From Planctomycetota bacterium (GTDB lineage: Bacteria > Planctomycetota > B15-G4), in assembly GCA_003644265.1 (NCBI GenBank), contig QNBX01000088.1, forward strand, positions 1 to 18,357: a DNA stretch of 18,357 nt, in the 5' to 3' direction. The notes under the pieces are model-generated. The model did no database searches. It had not been told where the DNA came from and worked only from the letters and a program-made list of their open reading frames with translations. The position numbers and the translations under genes are program-made. Positions 1 through 7,011 of the stretch are shown here, in pieces (within the stretch, counting starts at the first letter, position 1; each line of letters opens with the position of its first letter).

Positions 1-1
1 C

Positions 2-17
2 CCGCGCGAGCGCGCGG
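2..17. terminator. GC-rich inverted repeat just past the integrase stop codon
   Basis: Seven-base arms (CCGCGCG and CGCGCGG, positions 2-8 and 11-17) flank a 2-base centre, 8 bases beyond the recombinase stop at 26-28. On the leftward transcript it could fold as a terminator stem, but no T-run can be seen because the window ends. An attachment-site core or simple GC-rich sequence are equally possible. Confidence 0.25.
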
Positions 18-25
18 TGGGCGCG

Positions 26-907
26 CTACAGCTGCGGGAAGGTGGCGTCGTAGGCCGCGCGCCGGCGAGCGTCCGAGACGTGGGTGTAGATCGCGGTGCT
101 GTCCAGGCTGGCGTGACCCATGAGGTCGCGCAGCACGAAGGGGTCGATGCCCCCCTCCCAGAGCGCCGTGGCGAAGCTGTGCCGGAGCATGTGGCTGGAC
201 ACCGTGAACGGCAGCTTGGCCTTGCGCGCGTAGCACTTGAGGGCCTTGTCCCAGGCCGAGTGCTGGATGCCGTTGCCGCTCCGGGTCGCGAAGACCCAGC
301 CGGCATCTGCCAGGCCGTGCTGCTCGAGGTGGCGGTCCCGCGCCTCGATCCAGCGGCCCAGCGCCGTGGCCGTGGCGTCCCCGAACGCCACCAGGCGCTC
401 TTTGGAGCCCTTGCCCATCATGCGAGCCGAGCGGGTGGACAGATCGAGCGCCGAGAGCTGCAGGTTGAGCGTCTCCCCGATGCGACAGCCCGTCTCGAAC
501 AGCCAGAGGATGAGCGCATAGTCCCGCTCCCGGAACGGGTTGGAGAGGGGCACGGCGTCGAGCAGCGTGCGGACCTGGGCCGGCGTGAGGTACTTGGGCA
601 GCGTCTTGGGCACGCGCACCGGGCGCAGGCGCTTGGCGGGGTCGGTGAGCAGCAGGCCGTCCTCGACGGCCCAGCGGAAGAAGGCGCGCAGGCTGGCCTG
701 CCAGCGGCGGGTGGTGCGGGCCGAGTTCTCGCGCGAGCTGACCAGCCAGGACCGCAGCGAGGCCGTGGTGATGTCCTCGAGGCGCGCGTGCCCCTGGCTC
801 TCCAGCCAGCTCAGCGCGTGGGATACGTCGCTGCTGTAGCCCCGCACCGTGTTCGGCGCGAGACGCTGGGCCTCCATCGCAGTGATCCAGTCCCGCACGG
901 CGCCCAC
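26..907 (-). CDS. Tyrosine recombinase / integrase, XerC-XerD type
   Basis: Site-specific recombinase that cuts and rejoins DNA through a tyrosine; next to a prophage it most likely integrates and excises the element. From the chosen start it has 293 residues, the normal XerC/XerD length. The N-terminal SAM-like core-binding domain spans about residues 1-95 (LAPNTVRGYSSD, FFRWAVEDG) and the catalytic domain about 110-285. The full catalytic set is present: Arg in TGCRIGE (142), Lys in GKGSKER (166), His and Arg in SSHMLRHSFA (239, 242), His in LMGHASLDST (265) and the nucleophile Tyr in TAIYTH (274). I chose GTG at 907 because GAGGGGAG lies 8 bases upstream and the length fits the family. The frame stays open to 1237, but those extra residues resemble no recombinase. 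It is transcribed away from the virion genes. A chromosomal XerC/D-like recombinase unrelated to the phage cannot be excluded. Confidence 0.88.
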   Translation of the reverse strand: MGAVRDWITAMEAQRLAPNTVRGYSSDVSHALSWLESQGHARLEDITTASLRSWLVSSRENSARTTRRWQASLRAFFRWAVEDGLLLTDPAKRLRPVRVPKTLPKYLTPAQVRTLLDAVPLSNPFRERDYALILWLFETGCRIGETLNLQLSALDLSTRSARMMGKGSKERLVAFGDATATALGRWIEARDRHLEQHGLADAGWVFATRSGNGIQHSAWDKALKCYARKAKLPFTVSSHMLRHSFATALWEGGIDPFVLRDLMGHASLDSTAIYTHVSDARRRAAYDATFPQL

Positions 908-1485
908 GCCGTCCGCTCCCCTCGGCCAGGGCGTCGCCGCCCGATCCCCCCGAGCCCGCCCCACGGACTCGATCTTCTGACCCGAATATGGACCAGAACC
1001 GATGGATTGGGTAGGGGCCGTGCTGGCCAGGAAGGGGGCCGCAGGGCTCCAACTGGACGGACAACCGGGATTGTCGGTCTTGTTGAGTCGGGGCTGCGCC
1101 AAGGGATTGCTCCCGCTTGCAACCCAACCGCTGGAGCGACCGTAGCGCCTGCCGCGTTGCCGTGTTGTGACGGCCGCGGGAAAGTTGGCCGGCGCGCGGA
1201 GAGGGGGCCGTGGAGACAGCCACACGCTCACCCGCACGCCGACCCGCGCCAGAGGCGCGTTGCGTCAGAAGGTAGGTGCTTCGGGCCATGAATCAGTCCC
1301 CGTCGGGTCTCCACCGGCAACGCGCCATCGCGCCGCCCGACGCCATGGGTATCGGTGCTGCAGGGCTGCAGCACAAGAGGTGCCCCGGGTTTTCTCGCCG
1401 GCACCCCGCGGGTGATAGGCTGGGATCTGTCCTGGCGGGGCCGATCCCGGCGCGTTCTCCGCCTTGGAGCGAAGCGGGAGGCGTG
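908..1485. other. Non-coding divergent region between integrase and first rightward gene
   Basis: These 578 bases separate the leftward integrase from the rightward genes. Frames are open on both strands, but they look like GC-driven openness: low-complexity residues, no family resemblance and no good ribosome sites. It holds the palindrome at 1355-1374. An imperfect inverted repeat lies at 1104-1126 (GGGATTGC and GCAACCC). A small A/T island at 984-990 could belong to an integrase promoter. A weak candidate -10 (TAGGCT, 1416-1421) precedes the first Tat-signal gene but has no convincing -35. The regulators and operators of the lysogenic switch would be expected here, but no repressor gene is present. 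Confidence 0.5.
1355..1374. promoter_or_regulatory. Perfect palindrome, candidate operator
   Basis: GTGCTGCAG and CTGCAGCAC (1355-1363 and 1366-1374) form a perfect 9+9 bp dyad around a GG centre. It lies about 110 bases upstream of the first rightward gene and about 40 bases upstream of a weak -10-like TAGGCT. The symmetry and placement suit the binding site of a dimeric regulator. An RNA hairpin is the alternative; no T-run follows, so a terminator is unlikely. Confidence 0.4.
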
Positions 1486-2016
1486 ATGGACAAGCTGACG
1501 AGGCGTGAGGCCCTACTGGCCGGTGTGGCGGGGTGCGTGGTGGGCGCGCTGCCGCCGGTCCGGAGGTTCGGGAGCGGGCGTGGTGTGCTCACCGCGAGCC
1601 CGGGGACGGCAGCGCGCACCCCACTCAGCTGGGACCACTTCGTGGTGACGGATGCGGGGACGTTCCGACTGCTCGCACCACAGGCGCTGTCGCAGTTGGC
1701 GGCGGATCACGGCTATGTGCACCACTCGCTGCGTGTCGATGTCTGGTCGTCGTCGTCCACCGCGACTGTGCGGCCCTGCTGCGCGCACCACCGAGGGCTC
1801 ATCGCCGGAGACCTCAGCGGGGTGGCGCTGTACATCGCCGGCGAGGTCCAGGTGGCCCGTAGAACGGAGATCGCGGCGCAGCTGCTGACGGCCCCGGGTG
1901 AGGTGGCCTGTGCAACATTCGGCCTGGACGGAACCACGCTGGATGCCCTGTCCAAGCTCTACCGCCCGGGCTTCGATTCGGTCTACCCGCCTTCTTCGCG
2001 GGCGGGCCTGACGTGA
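1486..2016 (+). CDS. Tat-signal exported protein of unknown function
   Basis: The product has 176 residues and I do not recognise its family. The N-terminus (MDKLTRREALLAGVAGCVVG) has a twin-arginine pair at residues 6-7, a short hydrophobic stretch and a small-residue region, as in Tat export signals. VAGC at 14-17 could also act as a lipobox, giving a Tat lipoprotein. The mature part has no motif I can name; it carries two adjacent Cys in RPCCAHH and a Ser run before it. I chose ATG at 1486 because GGGAGG lies 4 bases upstream; the frame is open further upstream, but those starts would bury the signal peptide. It overlaps the next gene by 4 bases (GTGA), so the two are probably translated together. 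Lying between the integrase and packaging genes, it could be a lysogenic-conversion gene, which is inference from position. Confidence 0.65.
   Translation: MDKLTRREALLAGVAGCVVGALPPVRRFGSGRGVLTASPGTAARTPLSWDHFVVTDAGTFRLLAPQALSQLAADHGYVHHSLRVDVWSSSSTATVRPCCAHHRGLIAGDLSGVALYIAGEVQVARRTEIAAQLLTAPGEVACATFGLDGTTLDALSKLYRPGFDSVYPPSSRAGLT
1516..1540 (+). repeat. 25-bp direct repeat, copy 1 (inside Tat signal)
   Basis: This stretch is identical to 2040-2064. It encodes LAGVAGCV in the export signal of the first Tat-type protein. The codons match as well as the residues, which points to a recent duplication or gene conversion rather than convergence. Confidence 0.85.
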
Positions 2017-2324
2017 ACCGCCGTCGCTTCCTGTCGTCCCTGGCCGGTGTGGCGGGGTGCGTGGCGTTCGCGCTGCCGGCCAGCCGGAGACGCAATCGCG
2101 CTCAGAGGATTGGCGTCGACCTGGCGCATCCCGGCGAGAGTCGATCCGTCGAGCTGGTCCGGCGCGTTCCGCCACCGGCCGCTGCGGACCTGGAGGGGTT
2201 CGTGCCCCGCTTCCTCGAGCTCCCGGACAATGTGCTCACCGTCTCCCCTGGCGCTCCGTTGGCCAGCGGTTGGTTGCTCGCACCCGGCCAGCCACCGCCT
2301 CGCTCTAAAGTAGAGGTGAAATAG
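2013..2324 (+). CDS. Second small Tat-signal exported protein, unknown function
   Basis: The product has 103 residues. It opens with NRRRFLSSLAGVAGC, a good match to the Tat consensus (Arg-Arg-x-Phe-Leu) followed by a hydrophobic segment; VAGC at residues 13-16 may also be a lipobox. The mature part is short, proline-rich toward the end and not recognised. The start is GTG at 2013, overlapping the upstream stop in GTGA. No strong ribosome site is seen, so coupling to the upstream gene is likely. Its signal shares a 25-bp identical stretch with the upstream gene while the mature regions look unrelated. The pair may therefore be a signal-peptide duplication joined to a different body. The stop lies 2 bases before the next start. 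Confidence 0.6.
   Translation: MNRRRFLSSLAGVAGCVAFALPASRRRNRAQRIGVDLAHPGESRSVELVRRVPPPAAADLEGFVPRFLELPDNVLTVSPGAPLASGWLLAPGQPPPRSKVEVK
2040..2064 (+). repeat. 25-bp direct repeat, copy 2 (inside Tat signal)
   Basis: This stretch is identical to 1516-1540, lies 524 bases downstream of it, and is read in the same frame as LAGVAGCV in the second Tat-type protein. Confidence 0.85.
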
Positions 2325-2326
2325 AG

Positions 2327-2653
2327 GTGGGTGAGAGCCCAGACGGCGCCTTCAAGCCCGGCCGCCACAAGACCGGCGGCCGGCAGAAGGGCACGCCCAA
2401 CAAGGCCACGCGCGACATTCACGACCTGCTCGACCAGGCCGCGATCCAGCGCGCTCGAGAGCTGGCCAAGCGCACGCGCAAGAAGCTGGGCTCGGACGAC
2501 GAGGCGTTGGTCTACTACCTCTCACGCATCGACGAGGAGGAGTTTCACAAGCTCTACGGCAAGCGCATCCCGCGGGCGGTGGGCCTCGAGAAGGCCACCG
2601 AGGACACGCTGGGCGATCTGCTCGCGGTCATGCGCGGCGAAGACGAGACCTAG
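2327..2653 (+). CDS. Putative phage terminase small subunit-type protein
   Basis: The product has 108 residues. Near the N-terminus, residues 17-28 (GGRQKGTPNKAT) match the basic KGGRxKGxPNKxT motif found at the start of many small phage proteins next to terminases, several annotated as DNA-packaging or small-terminase proteins. The rest is charged and helical (Arg/Lys-rich 43-54, acidic C-terminus). Such proteins are thought to bind DNA at the packaging start; this role is inferred from the motif and from the large terminase three genes downstream. The start is GTG at 2327, with AGAGGTGA at 2312-2319. The octamer TAGAGGTG occurs twice here, at 2311 and 2322. The protein could instead be an unrelated protein of the same operon. 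Confidence 0.5.
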   Translation: MGESPDGAFKPGRHKTGGRQKGTPNKATRDIHDLLDQAAIQRARELAKRTRKKLGSDDEALVYYLSRIDEEEFHKLYGKRIPRAVGLEKATEDTLGDLLAVMRGEDET

Positions 2654-2718
2654 CCTCGCCCGGCGCGAGCTGGCACTCTGCGCTCTCCCGGAGCCCCTCC
2701 CCCCCTGGAGGTGGCTCG

Positions 2719-2973
2719 ATGCCGCTCGACGTTGCTCGTCTGTTCTCGTACCACCGGCCCACGAATGGCCAGGCCGCCCGCTACACCAAGCTCCGAGCTG
2801 CCGCCGGCGTTCTGGCGCAGACCATCCAGGAGCTGACGCCGCCGAGCGCTGAGCAGACGCTGGCCCTGCGCCAGCTCCACCAGGTGTCGATGCAGGCCAA
2901 CGCCGCCATTGCGGTCAACGAGCCGGATTGGGACGAGATCCAGGCTCAGTCGCCCCCCTTGACCTCAGGCTGA
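2719..2973 (+). CDS. Acb2/Tad1-family protein, likely cyclic-nucleotide sponge (anti-CBASS)
   Basis: The product has 84 residues and matches my memory of the Acb2/Tad1 hook-domain family along most of its length: FSYHRP (9-14), RYTKLRAAAGVLAQTI (21-36), ELTPPSAEQTLALRQL (38-53) and MQANAAIAVNE (58-68). Family members typically read YHPP, then ERY with a helix, then TPxSREQSLALTKLEEA, then MWANAAIARNE. Characterised Acb2 proteins form small oligomers that sequester cyclic di- and trinucleotides, stopping CBASS effectors; related Tad1 captures the Thoeris signal. The conserved Tyr is at position 11 and basic residues lie at 24 and 26. ATG at 2719 has GGAGG 7 bases upstream. The stop overlaps the next start (ATGGCC at 2973), inside the packaging operon. 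Its anti-defence activity is inferred from the family; ligand range cannot be read from the sequence. Confidence 0.8.
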   Translation: MPLDVARLFSYHRPTNGQAARYTKLRAAAGVLAQTIQELTPPSAEQTLALRQLHQVSMQANAAIAVNEPDWDEIQAQSPPLTSG

Positions 2974-3413
2974 TGGCCAACCGGGTCATCGGCCACTTGC
3001 CCGGCGGGCAGCAGCCCAACCGTCACCAGCGGCGCGCAGCCAAGGCCAACGGCTCGATCCTCCTGCCGGACGGCGCCGGCGGCTTCAGCCAGGCGCCAGC
3101 GGCCGTCCCGGCCTACGTCGCGTGCCAGCAGGTACTGACTCACATCGCCACGGCGCTGGGCGAGGGCGGGGCGATCACGCTGCATGAACAGACGCTCGAG
3201 CTCCTGGCCGGCAAGCCCGCCGACGTGGAGCTGTCGGCGTCGGAGCAGATGGGCGCGCGCTCGATCGCGCTGCTGGCCGACCTGCAGCGCCAGGCCCGCG
3301 CTCACCTCGAGGAGGTGTCGGAGGCGCTGGATCTGGGGCCTGTGCCGTGGCCGCTGACCGAGCCCGAGGGTGATCCCCCGGCGGACGAGCCAGAGGCACC
3401 CGCCGAAGGATGA
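2973..3413 (+). CDS. Phage protein of unknown function
   Basis: The product has 146 residues. The N-terminal part has a basic PNRHQRRAAKAN stretch (about residues 16-27), a motif I have seen in unassigned phage proteins. A helical region follows (about 60-125), then an acidic proline-rich tail. I do not recognise a domain. I chose ATG at 2973 because it overlaps the preceding stop by one base; the frame is open 45 bases further upstream, but that would overlap the Acb2-like gene heavily. The last bases overlap the large terminase start in ATGA, so translation is likely coupled to both neighbours. Position between Acb2-like and large terminase suggests a packaging or accessory role, but nothing specific supports either. 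Confidence 0.65.
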   Translation: MANRVIGHLPGGQQPNRHQRRAAKANGSILLPDGAGGFSQAPAAVPAYVACQQVLTHIATALGEGGAITLHEQTLELLAGKPADVELSASEQMGARSIALLADLQRQARAHLEEVSEALDLGPVPWPLTEPEGDPPADEPEAPAEG

Positions 3414-4912
3414 CCGAGCGCGCGGACGCGGTGGGGGTCGACCGCCTGCGGAGCTGGGCAGCGCCCGGCACGGGCGGGGTCGCGTTCGTCCGCGACAACT
3501 GGCCCTGGGTCGAGCTCGCGCCGTCTCAGGTGGAGGGCCTCGAGCACCTCTCAGTGCCTGGGCAGCGCCGGCTCGTCCAGCAGGCCAGCGCGGGCACGGG
3601 CAAGACAGCGCTCGAGGTGTGGGAGGGCATGCGCCGGCTGACGATCGGCGGGGATGGCTTCGAGGTGCCCCGCGGGCTGGCCTTCTCGTGCGATCACGGC
3701 CAGCTCAAGCTGGGGCTGAAATCCGAGTTTCGCAAGTGGATCTCGGGCTCCCCCTTCCTGGAGCGGCTGTACGAGCAGACGAGCGAGGAGATCCGCCTGC
3801 GCGACCGCAGCGACGCGCGCTCGATCGTGTTCCGCAGCTGGCGCAAGGACGCCGACCCCACCACCCAGGGCAAGAGCTTCAGCGGCTTTCACCCCAAGTT
3901 CGGAATCCTGCTGGGCGACGAGGTGGGCACGGTCGCCAAGATCATCGGGGACCGCTGCGAGCAGGCCATGACCTCGTGCACCGACGGGTGCATCCTCCTC
4001 TCGGGTAACCCCGACAGCACCGAGGGCCTGCTCTACGACAAGAGCGTCCGGGACTGCCTGGACTACAAGGTCATCTGTGTCTCGTCGGACCCGGACGACC
4101 CGAACCGCTCGCCGCTGGTGCCTGTTGAGCTGGCCCAACGCTGGATCGACAAGGCCAAGCTGGGCCGGGATGACCCCTGGGTCCGGGTCTACGTGCTCGG
4201 CCGCTATCCGCTGCACGCCCTCAACACGCTGGTGACCGAGGACCAGGTGCGCGAGGCCATGACCCGTGCGCCGCAGCCGGCCGCCTACGAGTGGGCGGCG
4301 ATGCTGCTCGGCATCGACGTGGCCCGCTTCGGTCTCGACAAGTCGATCATCACGCCGCGCCAGCATTCGATGGTCTGGGAGCCGACGGTGTTGTCCCAGG
4401 TGGACGGCCACCAGGGCGCCGCCGTGACCGCGCGGATCTGGGGTGAGCGAGACGCCGATGCCATGTTCATCGACGACACGGGCGGCTACGGCGGCTCCTG
4501 GATCGACCAGCTCAAGGCGATGAAGTTCAAGCCGACGGGGGTCTGCTTCAGCGGCTCGGATCAAGACCCACGCATGGCCAACAAGCGTAGCGGCATGTGG
4601 TGGCGCATGACCCGGGACGTGATCGACAGCCTGGCGCTGCCGGCCAGCGTCGAGGCCTACGTCGGAGACCTGGCCACCCCGACCTACACCTACGTCCGTG
4701 ATCGGCTGTTCATCGAGGACGGCGAGAGCGTGCGCCGCAAGCTCAAGCGGTCGCCGGACTGGGGCTCCTCGCTGGCCCTGACCTACGCCCAGGACGTGGC
4801 TCCTCGAGGTGTCCATCCGGGCCACCCGCAGGCTGCGGCCATGTGGGCAGCCAAGCAGCCGCGCCGATCGCAGGGGGTCGACTACGGCGGCGAGTGGGTG
4901 CCGGGGTCTTGA
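3410..4912 (+). CDS. Phage terminase, large subunit
   Basis: ATP-driven DNA packaging motor and headful/cos nuclease, which docks on the portal. The product has 500 residues, normal for the family. ATPase domain: Walker A AGTGKT (61-66), Walker B FGILLGDE (164-171, with acidic D170/E171) and a coupling motif LSGNP (197-201). The RNase H-like nuclease domain begins about residue 295: GIDVARFG (Asp 303), AMFIDDTG (Asp 355/356) and SPDWGSSLAL (Asp 450) would provide the metal-binding acids. It starts at ATG 3410 overlapping the upstream stop (ATGA). The coding end overlaps the first bases of a 30-bp repeat (4908-4937) that recurs before the scaffold gene. Gene order packaging then portal is standard for podoviruses. 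Confidence 0.95.
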   Translation: MTERADAVGVDRLRSWAAPGTGGVAFVRDNWPWVELAPSQVEGLEHLSVPGQRRLVQQASAGTGKTALEVWEGMRRLTIGGDGFEVPRGLAFSCDHGQLKLGLKSEFRKWISGSPFLERLYEQTSEEIRLRDRSDARSIVFRSWRKDADPTTQGKSFSGFHPKFGILLGDEVGTVAKIIGDRCEQAMTSCTDGCILLSGNPDSTEGLLYDKSVRDCLDYKVICVSSDPDDPNRSPLVPVELAQRWIDKAKLGRDDPWVRVYVLGRYPLHALNTLVTEDQVREAMTRAPQPAAYEWAAMLLGIDVARFGLDKSIITPRQHSMVWEPTVLSQVDGHQGAAVTARIWGERDADAMFIDDTGGYGGSWIDQLKAMKFKPTGVCFSGSDQDPRMANKRSGMWWRMTRDVIDSLALPASVEAYVGDLATPTYTYVRDRLFIEDGESVRRKLKRSPDWGSSLALTYAQDVAPRGVHPGHPQAAAMWAAKQPRRSQGVDYGGEWVPGS

Positions 4913-4937
4913 ATCAGCCGAGAGTCCTGTCCTGCTC
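4908..4937 (+). promoter_or_regulatory. 30-bp intergenic repeat, copy 1 (candidate phage promoter or RNA signal)
   Basis: CTTGAATC, four variable bases, then GAGAGTCCTGTCCTGCTC. It matches 7981-8010 at 26 of 30 positions, with identity interrupted only by the four-base spacer; a GGG follows within one base in both. It overlaps the large-terminase stop and precedes the leader into the portal. No standard -10 is visible, so a phage-specific promoter or an RNA processing or translation signal is more likely than a host sigma-70 promoter. Confidence 0.5.
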
Positions 4938-4942
4938 GGGGA

Positions 4943-5191
4943 GTGGCCACTCCCTTCGACCCACTGGCGCTGTTCGAGCTGGACTTCATGCCGGAGAGGT
5001 ACCGGCAGCGGCTCCAGCGCGAGAGATTCGGCCCGCAGATCTCGAACGCGGCCGACGAGAAGGCCGCTCGCATGCGGGCGAAGGAGCTCCGCAAGCGCCG
5101 GCTGGGCGCTTTCGGTCTCTCGGACCTGACCACGGGTGCCGGCCGCTCCGTATCCCCGGAGATCAGCAAGCCGGATTCGCTGGGCTTCTGA
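4943..5191 (+). CDS. Small phage protein of unknown function
   Basis: The product has 82 residues and is rich in Arg and Lys, especially residues 38-55 (EKAARMRAKELRKRR), with a disordered-looking tail. No family is recognised. The likely start is GTG at 4943. The GGGGAG just before it sits unusually close, so ATG at 4988 is an alternative that would remove 15 residues. It lies between large terminase and portal, directly behind the first copy of the 30-bp repeat, and its stop lies a few bases before the portal start. A role in head assembly or DNA packaging is plausible from position only. Confidence 0.55.
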   Translation: MATPFDPLALFELDFMPERYRQRLQRERFGPQISNAADEKAARMRAKELRKRRLGAFGLSDLTTGAGRSVSPEISKPDSLGF

Positions 5192-5195
5192 CGTG

Positions 5196-6959
5196 ATGGC
5201 CGGCGCCATGACTCGCCGCGCGCTGGACCGCCTGGCGGACCAGCTCGAGCCGGCCTACCAGGACATGCTGCCCGTCTGGCAGGAGGCCGTGAGCCTCACC
5301 CGCCCGACCCGCGCTAAGTGGTTTGCCCACCCCACGCGCACCGACCGGCGCAACCCGCGCGTGCTGCGCCCGATCGCCCGCAGCGCCGGGAACATCGCAG
5401 AGGCCGGGATGCAGCACGGCACCGCGAGCCCCGCGCGGCCTTGGATCTCGCTGGGCGTGGACGCCCTGCGCCCCACGCCGCTGGTAACGGAGTGGCTCGA
5501 GGAGTTCACGGACGCGCTGCTGCTCATGTTCGAGCGGTCCAACCTCTACGACCAGATGGCGGCGACGGGCCGGGATGCCCTCGATGTCGGCACCGGGGCG
5601 ATGGCGGCCTGGGATGACGACGAGACGCTCTCGCGCTTCGAGTCCCTGCCGATCGGCTCGTACCGCCTGGGCAACGACCGGACCGGCCGCGTCAACGCGA
5701 TCACTCGCAGCTGGACCATGACCGTGGCCGAAGCGGCCGAGCAGTGGGGCAAGGAACAGCTGTCCGCGGCCTCACAGCAGGAGCTGCAGCGCGGCAACTA
5801 CGGCACCAAGCTGACGATCCGCCACCGGATCGCGCCGACCTCCGCGTGGCCGGCGTGGGACGACCCGCACCGCAACCTCGAGGCCTTCCCCTGGCGTGAG
5901 GTGTATTGGGAGGGGCCGGACGCAACCACCGGCGGCCGGCGTGACGGCCAGGACGTGAGCGGTGTGGCGATCCGCGTCGGGGACGGCGTGCTCGGCCGCG
6001 GCGGCTACCACGAGTTCCCCGTGCTGGTGGACCGCTGGAGCCGGGCGTCGGACGACGAGTACGGCGTCTCCAGCCCTGGCATCGACACGCTGGGGCTCAA
6101 CGGGTGCCTGCAGTCGATGGAGCGCATGTACCTCGAGGCGGTCGAGAAGATGAACGCCCCGCCGATCGTGGGCGGCCCGGGCCTCGAGGACTCGCCCGTC
6201 AGCACCCTGGCGCGCGCGCTGACGATCGACACGCAGGCCACGGGCAAAGAGACGCTGGCTCGCCCGCTGTTCGAGGTGCGCACCCCGGTGCAGTATCTCG
6301 ACGAGCACCAGGAGCGCTACGCGCGGGAGATCCGCGACCTCTATTACGTCGACCTGTTCGTGATGTTCGCCGGCGATCAGCGCGCCGACGCCCGCACGGC
6401 CCGGGAGATCGCGGCCAAGCTGGGCGAGAAGTCTGCGATGCTCGGCCCGGTGCTCCAGCGCCGCTACGACGGGTTCGTCGCGCCGCTGGTGGAGCGTGCG
6501 AGCGGGCAGATGATTCGCCGCGCGCAAGAGTGGTGGGACCGGGGGCAGGACGCACCCTTCCTGCGCCAGCCGCCCGAGGCCCTGGCCGGCTCACGCATCC
6601 GGGTCAAGTTCACCTCCGAGATCGCCGAAGCCCTCAAGCTGGCCGGCCTGGCCCCGATCGAGCGGCACATGGCATACCGCCTAGAGCTCGGCCAGCAGTT
6701 GCCCTCAGCCCTGGACGGGGCGCGCGCGAAGATCGACGCGCTGCTCGAGGAGCACGCCCGGCTGTCTGGCGTGCCCCAGCGCTTGATCGCCACGGCGGAC
6801 GAGCTGCTGGCGATCCGGCGAGCGGACGCCCAGGCCGCCCAACGGCAGCAGCGCATCCAGGAGGTCGAGTCCAGTGCCCGCGCCACGCGCGACCTGGCCG
6901 CGGCGCAGGTGGGAGACGGTAACGCCCTCGAGGCCATGGTGGCCGAGGGCAGCTCGTGA
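5196..6959 (+). CDS. Portal protein (T7 gp8-type head-tail connector)
   Basis: Forms the dodecameric ring at one capsid vertex through which DNA enters and leaves, and to which the tail attaches. The product has 587 residues, slightly longer than T7 gp8. Family-typical stretches are LDRLADQLEPAYQDMLPVWQ (10-29), GMQHGTASPARPW (71-83), DALDVGTGAMAAWDD (127-141) and LPIGSYRLGNDRTGRVNAIT (151-170). After about residue 480 a long helical, Gln/Ala/Arg-rich C-terminus fits the portal crown and barrel. Starts GTG 5193, ATG 5196 and ATG 5208 are all in frame, and none has a strong ribosome site, so coupling to the upstream gene (stop 5189-5191) is likely; I give 5196. It lies directly upstream of the hairpin at 6963-6992. 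Confidence 0.92.
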   Translation: MAGAMTRRALDRLADQLEPAYQDMLPVWQEAVSLTRPTRAKWFAHPTRTDRRNPRVLRPIARSAGNIAEAGMQHGTASPARPWISLGVDALRPTPLVTEWLEEFTDALLLMFERSNLYDQMAATGRDALDVGTGAMAAWDDDETLSRFESLPIGSYRLGNDRTGRVNAITRSWTMTVAEAAEQWGKEQLSAASQQELQRGNYGTKLTIRHRIAPTSAWPAWDDPHRNLEAFPWREVYWEGPDATTGGRRDGQDVSGVAIRVGDGVLGRGGYHEFPVLVDRWSRASDDEYGVSSPGIDTLGLNGCLQSMERMYLEAVEKMNAPPIVGGPGLEDSPVSTLARALTIDTQATGKETLARPLFEVRTPVQYLDEHQERYAREIRDLYYVDLFVMFAGDQRADARTAREIAAKLGEKSAMLGPVLQRRYDGFVAPLVERASGQMIRRAQEWWDRGQDAPFLRQPPEALAGSRIRVKFTSEIAEALKLAGLAPIERHMAYRLELGQQLPSALDGARAKIDALLEEHARLSGVPQRLIATADELLAIRRADAQAAQRQQRIQEVESSARATRDLAAAQVGDGNALEAMVAEGSS

Positions 6960-6962
6960 AGT

Positions 6963-6992
6963 GGGCCTCGACGGCGGCGCCGCGTGAGGCCC
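6963..6992 (+). other. GC-rich hairpin in the portal-downstream gap
   Basis: GGGCCTC (6963-6969) pairs with GAGGCCC (6986-6992), and the interior holds a further palindrome GCGGCGCCGC (6974-6983). It lies between the portal stop and the strong ribosome site GGAGGTGA at 7000-7007. There is no T-run, so an RNA processing or stability element is more likely than a terminator. Confidence 0.4.
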
Positions 6993-7011
6993 TGATGGCG
7001 GAGGTGACGAC

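Noticed and set aside
1104..1126. tRNA-like or attachment-like inverted repeat (GGGATTGC and GCAACCC)
   Set aside because: The arms pair only with a bulge, and no full cloverleaf, anticodon arm or second attachment copy can be found in the window.
908..1237. 110-residue N-terminal extension of the integrase frame
   Set aside because: Low-complexity residues unlike any recombinase; GTG 907 has a good ribosome site and gives the normal family length.
1276..1485. Upstream extension of the first Tat-signal gene
   Set aside because: It would place the export signal 70 residues inside the protein; ATG 1486 has GGGAGG in the right place.
3551..5209. Very long open frame on the minus strand opposite the large terminase
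   Set aside because: It lies antisense to a gene with clear Walker and nuclease motifs. Its composition is Arg/Val/Asp-rich without motifs, as expected when high-GC codons are read on the opposite strand.
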